Position numbers and translations under genes: made by a program. A DNA stretch of 64,000 nucleotides from positions 53,619-117,618 of the forward strand of contig JALHMX010000007.1 of assembly GCA_022843825.1 (NCBI GenBank), given 5' to 3'. Each line of letters opens with the position of its first letter. Position 1 is the first letter of the stretch. The stretch is from Pseudobdellovibrionaceae bacterium (GTDB lineage: Bacteria > Bdellovibrionota > Bdellovibrionia > Bdellovibrionales > Bdellovibrionaceae). Below, one piece after another: positions 59,446-64,000 of the stretch. The notes beneath the pieces were generated by a model, which had not been told where the DNA came from, did not search any database, and saw nothing but the letters and a program-made list of their open reading frames with translations.

Positions 59446-60288
59446 TTATGCTTTTGTGCTTCCAACTTGATTAATGGCTTTATCCTGCATTTGATCATAC
59501 GCTTGAATTGCTTTTTGCGTTCCTTCAAACACCCTTTGTGCCATAATCATGTCTGTCATTTCTGCTACTATGTTGACATTGCTTGTTTCTAAGTAACCCT
59601 GCTTCAATGACGGGTTATTTAAAGTTGAAACTTCCGCAGTCATATTAGGTTTAAAGTCATAATAGCTGCTTCCCACTTTATGAAGACTTTCTAAGTTGTT
59701 AACCTTAACCAGAGACAACTTACCTACGAGTCGTTCTCCATCATAAATTTCACCACTATCAGAAATATAAGGCTGAGAATTTCCAGAAAATTGGGCATAA
59801 GAATTTCTTTTTGTTTCTGCATCCGCACCAGTTAGATCTTGACCGTCAGTGCTTACAACTACTGTATTCCCATCTTTAGTCACTAGACGGCCATTACTAT
59901 CGATTGTAAAATTTCCAGAGCGAGTCAATTTAGTTCCTGTAGCCGTAGCTACCTCAAAGAATCCCTCACCATCAAAGGCTACATCAAGTTTTCCTGCTGT
60001 ATGCTTTAGACTGCCTTGTTCAAAGTTGGTATGCGTACCTGTGGAATCCACAAAACTTTTATCCATAGCAGCAGTTGGATTTATATTATTCATAGAAGCT
60101 GGGTTGCGCGGAAGTGAGGTGATCGGCTCTGAGTTTTTTTCCATGCTTGTTAGGTACTCGCCAAAGGTCTGCTGGTCTTTTTTGAATGCAGTCGTATTTA
60201 CATTTGCAATATTATTGGCAATTGTATCTATTTTTAAAGCCTGGGCCAGTGAACCACTAAGTGCGGCGTAGATTCCTTTAAAGCTCAT
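59446..60288 (-). CDS. flgF: Flagellar basal-body rod protein FlgF-like
   Basis: FlgF is the proximal rod protein. The product (280 residues from ATG 60286-60288) has the opening MSFKGIYAALSGSLAQALKIDTIANNIANVNTTAFKKD, LDVAFDGEGFFEVATATGTKLTRSGNF, and the rod C-terminal motif YLETSNVNIVAEMTDMIMAQRVFEGTQKAIQAYDQM. The in-frame TTG at 60303 adds five codons but lacks a ribosome binding site, whereas GGGGGA lies eight bases before the ATG. It heads the long flagellar operon. Confidence 0.93.
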   Translation of the reverse strand: MSFKGIYAALSGSLAQALKIDTIANNIANVNTTAFKKDQQTFGEYLTSMEKNSEPITSLPRNPASMNNINPTAAMDKSFVDSTGTHTNFEQGSLKHTAGKLDVAFDGEGFFEVATATGTKLTRSGNFTIDSNGRLVTKDGNTVVVSTDGQDLTGADAETKRNSYAQFSGNSQPYISDSGEIYDGERLVGKLSLVKVNNLESLHKVGSSYYDFKPNMTAEVSTLNNPSLKQGYLETSNVNIVAEMTDMIMAQRVFEGTQKAIQAYDQMQDKAINQVGSTKA

Positions 60289-60315
60289 AAGTTTTTCCCC
60301 CAACCACTAGGAAGT

Positions 60316-60331
60316 AGCAACCAAAGTGCCA
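60316..60331 (-). promoter_or_regulatory. Sigma-54 (-24/-12) promoter for the flgF operon
   Basis: On the minus strand TGGCACTTTGGTTGCT has GG and GC ten bases apart and matches the RpoN consensus. Transcription would start near 60304, leaving a short leader to the flgF ATG at 60288. It differs at one position from the fliL promoter. Confidence 0.88.
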
Positions 60332-60444
60332 CTGCTGGCGGCATTAAACTAAAGTCTGAACTGGTGCGTGTTCTCGACCCAGTTAATTTTAAAGTTTATA
60401 AATTATAAAAACCTAGCCTAGACCTGTCAGTATTTTGGCTTGTT

Positions 60445-60450
60445 TATAAT
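60445..60450 (+). promoter_or_regulatory. Possible -10 box for the lytic transglycosylase gene
   Basis: A perfect TATAAT lies about 80 bases before the ATG at 60529. No good -35 box is present at 16-18 bases upstream, so support is weak. AT-rich sequence makes chance matches likely. Confidence 0.3.
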
Positions 60451-60528
60451 TTATCACGTCAAAAATAAGCACCAGACCTTTGAAGGTGAAACCTTTCATT
60501 AAAAAATCTTTTCTGTAATAATTGTTAA

Positions 60529-61488
60529 ATGATATTTCGTGCTTTTTTTCTTTCGGCATTTTTAATTTTTACAAGCGCTACAGCTTGGTCTGCCATAAAA
60601 GTCAAAGTGGCCTCACAGCCAGCACCACTGACCTTAAAACAAAAACTTCAATTATTAGAGCAAAAACAAAATGGGAAAACGGATCATTTTATCTTCGATT
60701 TACCAGTAACCTATAATTCCAAAGTCAGCCGATGGATAACCTTTTTTCAAACCAGAGGGAAAAAATTTTTTAGAGACTGGCTAGAAAAATCATATCGATA
60801 TATGCCGACGATCCAGGCTCAGCTTAAGGCGGCTGGGCTGCCAACAGATCTTGCCTATATGGTTATGATTGAAAGTGGTTTTTCCGCAACCGCAGTAAGT
60901 TCTGCCAAAGCGGTTGGTCCATGGCAATTTATTGGAACTACTGGAAAGAATTATGGACTTAAACAAACACACTGGTTAGATGAGCGACGCGACTTAAATA
61001 AAAGCACCCAAGCCGCGGTCAAATATCTTCGCGATTTGCATAAGGAATTTGGATCCTGGTATCTGGTTGCTGCCAGTTACAACATGGGCGAAGGTGGACT
61101 TCGACGTCGAATTAAAAAACATGGTACTTCGGATTATTGGGAATTAGTGCGACGTAATGCCCTACCACAAGAAACCCAAGACTATGTCCCCAAAATTTTA
61201 GCTGCCCTAATGATTGCGAAAGCTCCCAATCTTTATGGTTTTCGCAACTTAAACCCAGCTAGCCCCCTTAACACCGAAATCGTATTAGCCCCCTCTGGAG
61301 TAGATATTGATTTGCTGGCAGATCATTTGAATATCACTCGTAAATCTTTACGCGATCTTAATGCACAGCTGACCTCGGGCTATATTCCTAAAAGTGTAAG
61401 TGGTTATAACATTCGAGTTCCTGCTGGCTCGGCGCTGCTTGCTAAAGATTATTTTCGTGTTCACAACAAAAAGTATTTGATAGACTAG
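60529..61488 (+). CDS. Periplasmic lytic transglycosylase, MltD-like
   Basis: The enzyme cleaves peptidoglycan glycan strands. The 319-residue product has a signal peptide (about 1-21) and a family-1 SLT domain: LPTDLAYMVMIESGFSATAVSSAKAVGPWQF holds the catalytic E115, followed by DERRDLNKSTQAAVKYLRDLH and AASYNMGEGGLRRRI. After the catalytic domain a segment (about 245-310, LAPSGVDIDLLADHLNITRKSLRDLNAQL) resembles a single LysM or the second MltD domain. It lies back to back with the flagellar operon and is followed five bases later by the aspartokinase gene. Confidence 0.88.
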   Translation: MIFRAFFLSAFLIFTSATAWSAIKVKVASQPAPLTLKQKLQLLEQKQNGKTDHFIFDLPVTYNSKVSRWITFFQTRGKKFFRDWLEKSYRYMPTIQAQLKAAGLPTDLAYMVMIESGFSATAVSSAKAVGPWQFIGTTGKNYGLKQTHWLDERRDLNKSTQAAVKYLRDLHKEFGSWYLVAASYNMGEGGLRRRIKKHGTSDYWELVRRNALPQETQDYVPKILAALMIAKAPNLYGFRNLNPASPLNTEIVLAPSGVDIDLLADHLNITRKSLRDLNAQLTSGYIPKSVSGYNIRVPAGSALLAKDYFRVHNKKYLID

Positions 61489-61493
61489 TCCTC

Positions 61494-62726
61494 ATGTTGA
61501 TTATCCAAAAATATGGTGGCGCTACTTTAGAAACTCCTGAAAAAATAAAGACAGCGGCAGCACGCATTGCCGATTATAAAAACAAAGGCAATCAAGTCGT
61601 TGTCATCGTCAGTGCCATGGGGCAAACCACTAATCAACTTTTAAGTTTATCTCAGCAGGTTTCTAAAAATCCATTACTCAGAGAACTCGATATGCTGCTT
61701 TCAGTAGGTGAACGTATCAGTATGTCTTTGATGAGTATCGCTTTAAATGATTTAAATCACCACGCCATCAGCCTAACAGGCAGCCAAGCTGGCATACTAA
61801 CTGATGATGAACACGTTAGTGCGATGATCATCGATGTAAAAGCTCATCGTGTTATTGAAGCCCTCAAAGAGAATAAAATTGTTATTATCGCTGGATTTCA
61901 AGGAGTCAGCCCTCTAACTAAAGAAATCACCACCTTAGGCCGTGGCGGATCTGATACCACTGCTGTTGCCATGGCAGCGTTTCTTAAAGCAAATCACTGT
62001 GAAATTTTAAAAGATGTCTCCAGTATTTACTCAGCTGATCCTAAAATTGTTAAAAGTGCTCACCCTATTCATCAGCTTAATTATGCTGTTTTACTCGAGA
62101 TGACCTACTGGGGCGCTAAAGTTTTGCATTATCGCTCAGTTGAATTAGCCAGCATAAATAAAATTAATCTTTACATTGGCCCTGCTCAGTCGTCGGAGAC
62201 GACTAAAAACACTGAAATTAAAACTTTTAAAGATTTTTCAAAAATTGGAACTATTATCCACGAGGACGTTATGTTTGAATCCACCCGCGCAATTGCAGTT
62301 AACTCACATCAAAATGTTTATGCCTTATCTATCAAAAGCAAAAACCAGTCAGCAGCCATTAACATGGTGTCTGAAAATTTTCGCAAAAATCAGATCAGCA
62401 CTCCCCAGATACTTTTTGGTTTTACTCAAAAAGACGAAACAACTCTTCTGATCACAGCACCACAAGAAGTCATGTCGTTAATTAAAAACTATTGCAATAG
62501 CAACCAAGATTGCCAGCTGCAGAATGAAAACCTGTGCTCGGTCAGTTTAACTTGTACCGGCTCAAGCCTTAATGACGTATTAACACTTTCACAAAAAAAA
62601 CTATCTGAGCAAAATATTTCTGTTCAATATTTTACTCAATCTGCGATGAGTTTAAATTTCTTTGTTGCTCAAGATCTTAAAGAAAAAACTATTCAGGCTT
62701 TACATCAAATGATTGAGAATCCATAA
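61494..62726 (+). CDS. lysC: Aspartate kinase
   Basis: Aspartokinase phosphorylates aspartate in the first step toward lysine, threonine, methionine and diaminopimelate. The 410-residue product has the KYGGATLETPEKIKTAA start (K-[FY]-G-G motif), SVGERISMSLMS, the nucleotide loop TLGRGGSDTTAVAMAA, and a two-ACT regulatory region (about 265-410). No lysine riboswitch is seen; the gene follows the lytic transglycosylase gene after five bases, so both may share a transcript. The product would supply diaminopimelate for the wall. Confidence 0.93.
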   Translation: MLIIQKYGGATLETPEKIKTAAARIADYKNKGNQVVVIVSAMGQTTNQLLSLSQQVSKNPLLRELDMLLSVGERISMSLMSIALNDLNHHAISLTGSQAGILTDDEHVSAMIIDVKAHRVIEALKENKIVIIAGFQGVSPLTKEITTLGRGGSDTTAVAMAAFLKANHCEILKDVSSIYSADPKIVKSAHPIHQLNYAVLLEMTYWGAKVLHYRSVELASINKINLYIGPAQSSETTKNTEIKTFKDFSKIGTIIHEDVMFESTRAIAVNSHQNVYALSIKSKNQSAAINMVSENFRKNQISTPQILFGFTQKDETTLLITAPQEVMSLIKNYCNSNQDCQLQNENLCSVSLTCTGSSLNDVLTLSQKKLSEQNISVQYFTQSAMSLNFFVAQDLKEKTIQALHQMIENP

Positions 62727-62731
62727 GTTCG

Positions 62732-64000
62732 TTAATCTCGAAGCAGTGAAGCTTCTTGGTTGACGTATTGACCACTCATGATTTCAAAAATACTTTTGTG
62801 TTTTGGTCCAAAGCAGAACGATTGACCTTTTGAATCAATAAAGCATGAATTCCGATTTGCATTCGCTAACCCGCGCACTAAAGACAAATTATTTTTATTC
62901 GCAGCAGCACCCGGAGTCGTTTTAGTATTTTTGCCAGCATTTCTTGATGATCCACCAAATAATCCAGTGCCACTTAATAAATTCCCTGCGGCACTTTTAA
63001 GCGCAGAAAATGCGCCACTAATTCCACCTTGTGAAGATCCATCATCAGTTCCATCACTATCAGCTCCTGCGCCACCCGCCCCAGTAGCTGGTCCCGTTCC
63101 ACCTGCACTGCCGGCAGAAGCTTGTCCTGCAGATCCAAACACAGATCCTGTCGGTTCCATTTTAACAGGCTCTCCCATAGTTCTTTCTGTATCATTTAAT
63201 CCGCTTAAGTCGATATCTCCACCAGCTCCAACTTTAGATCCGGCAATTCCACTTAAACTTGAAAGTGAAGTTCCCATCTTACCATTCGCTCCAGCCATTT
63301 GCGCTGGGCCAGTACTACTCATCGCTTTACACGTCGGATTGTTTGGCGATGTTGCACAGTTTACCGGACATCCCGCTGGCGTCGGCATCCCCGCACCCAC
63401 AATACAATTATTTGTTAAAGGTACGAAGGACTGTGTATTCGCCAATGCTTTCTCACAAGCCGCCGCTTGCTGACTGGCATTCATAAATGAAGTTAAGGCC
63501 GCGCCCGTCGAAGCTAAAGCTTTCCCTGCAGTGGTGTTTCCAGAACCTGATTCAGCAGCACACTGTGCGTTTGCGGTTCTGACTTGATCTGCCAGTTCTT
63601 CAATTTCTGCTTTAAGACTATCCACACGCGCCTGATCATTAGGTACAGCTGTTTTTATTTTTAACTCAGAAGAACAGCGTTGCTGTAAGTTTTGCACATC
63701 AAGGCCCGTAACTTCTGCACATGACTGTTCACATTTCTGAATGTCCTCTTTGCAGTCGGTGTTTATCATACCAATTCCGTATCCAGCCGCATTACTTAAA
63801 AATCCAGCTTGGCGACACTTATCAACGCTTCCGCTATTCACTGCACTTTGTTGAAGTAACGCATTTACAGTATTGGCTGCGCCTGACACATTTCTTTGAA
63901 TACCCGCATTTTTATCACTTTTAGTTTCACAAGTTTGAATCGTTTCGTCAGCCACATTGGCACACGATCGCACTTTATCTTTTAAACCCGCAAGACAGCT
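62732..64000 (-). CDS. Cys-rich, Gly/Ala-rich protein of unknown function (5' end cut by window edge)
   Basis: The frame is open to the right edge; a GTG at 63971-63973 is in frame but not a natural start, as upstream codons continue (SCLAGLKDK). The N-terminal half is rich in Cys (CANVADETIQTC, CKEDIQKCEQSC, CSSEL, CEKAL, CPVNCATSPNNPTC), suggesting many disulfides; then a long Gly/Ala/Ser-rich linker, and a C-terminal segment NSCFIDSKGQSFCFGPKHKS. It is likely exported, though the signal peptide is outside the window. No family is recognised. It converges with lysC, with five bases between stops. Confidence 0.72.
   Translation of the reverse strand, partial: SCLAGLKDKVRSCANVADETIQTCETKSDKNAGIQRNVSGAANTVNALLQQSAVNSGSVDKCRQAGFLSNAAGYGIGMINTDCKEDIQKCEQSCAEVTGLDVQNLQQRCSSELKIKTAVPNDQARVDSLKAEIEELADQVRTANAQCAAESGSGNTTAGKALASTGAALTSFMNASQQAAACEKALANTQSFVPLTNNCIVGAGMPTPAGCPVNCATSPNNPTCKAMSSTGPAQMAGANGKMGTSLSSLSGIAGSKVGAGGDIDLSGLNDTERTMGEPVKMEPTGSVFGSAGQASAGSAGGTGPATGAGGAGADSDGTDDGSSQGGISGAFSALKSAAGNLLSGTGLFGGSSRNAGKNTKTTPGAAANKNNLSLVRGLANANRNSCFIDSKGQSFCFGPKHKSIFEIMSGQYVNQEASLLRD

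Noticed and set aside
59849..60271. 140-codon ORF opposite flgF
   Set aside because: It lies wholly within flgF, a secure gene, on the other strand with no family features.
62931..63473. 180-codon Pro/Ala-rich ORF on the plus strand
   Set aside because: It is the complement of the Gly/Ala-rich part of the Cys-rich protein gene and lacks a ribosome binding site.

Overview
The window is AT-rich, gene-dense bacterial chromosome. It looks like a Gram-negative, flagellated, menaquinone-making member of the Bdellovibrionota, possibly a low-GC Bdellovibrio or Pseudobdellovibrio relative; that placement is an inference from gene content. Features behind it are polar-type flagellar clusters with sigma-54 promoters, the CsrA-FliW pair, many secreted or lipid-anchored proteins with no obvious homologue, secreted proteases, and a fused MenC-MenE protein. 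I see no rRNA, tRNA, CRISPR array, transposase or prophage.

Layout. 1-1600: start of a fliL-fliM operon running off the left edge, with a clear sigma-54 promoter. 1.7-6.3 kb: inositol-monophosphatase-family enzyme, SPOR-domain protein, and an operon of a peptide-type periplasmic binding protein with a membrane histidine kinase. 6.4-14.1 kb: an accessory-looking block with a papain-like protease divergent from a secreted HExxH protein, a DUF333 protein, a membrane class III nucleotide cyclase, a predicted beta-barrel and an HExxH lipoprotein. 14.3-20.8 kb: UvrD/PcrA helicase, KamA-type radical SAM enzyme, two secreted proteins of unknown function and a 3D-domain lipoprotein. 20.9-25.4 kb: a compact operon of ferredoxin, Nth, DoxX and a ThiBPQ-type transporter. 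25.5-30.4 kb: GNAT, lipoprotein, ElbB-like and penicillin-acylase-family genes. 30.4-36.1 kb: an aldehyde dehydrogenase relative lacking its catalytic residues, a HIT protein, a WHy lipoprotein, citrate synthase and a SpoIIE-like phosphatase. 36.2-44.4 kb: isoprenoid and quinone genes (polyprenyl synthase, UbiA-like protein, RsmJ, then menA, menC-menE fusion and a thioredoxin-like ferredoxin). 44.5-50.5 kb: rmuC, YceI, a predicted outer-membrane protein and a 1210-residue full ABC exporter of the ABCC/MRP type. 50.5-60.3 kb: flagellar operon flgF-flgG-flgA-flgH-flgI-flgJ-flgM-flgN-flgK-flgL-csrA-fliW with a sigma-54 promoter at its head. 60.5-64 kb: lytic transglycosylase, aspartokinase and a truncated Cys-rich protein.

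How parts fit. The two flagellar operons carry nearly identical -24/-12 promoters, so one RpoN-dependent programme probably drives motor-switch and rod/ring/hook-junction genes together. FlgM, FlgN, CsrA and FliW in the same transcript would couple export state to late gene expression and flagellin translation. The men genes provide DHNA prenylation and the OSB-to-OSB-CoA steps of menaquinone synthesis.

Most notable: the menC-menE fusion, the ABCC-type exporter with its asymmetric catalytic site, the inactive-looking ALDH and phosphatase homologues, FlgH and FlgJ with unusual domains, hairpins at the starts of fliW and the exporter gene, an apparent AUU start for the YceI gene, and a 43-codon membrane-protein ORF with a consensus ribosome binding site.
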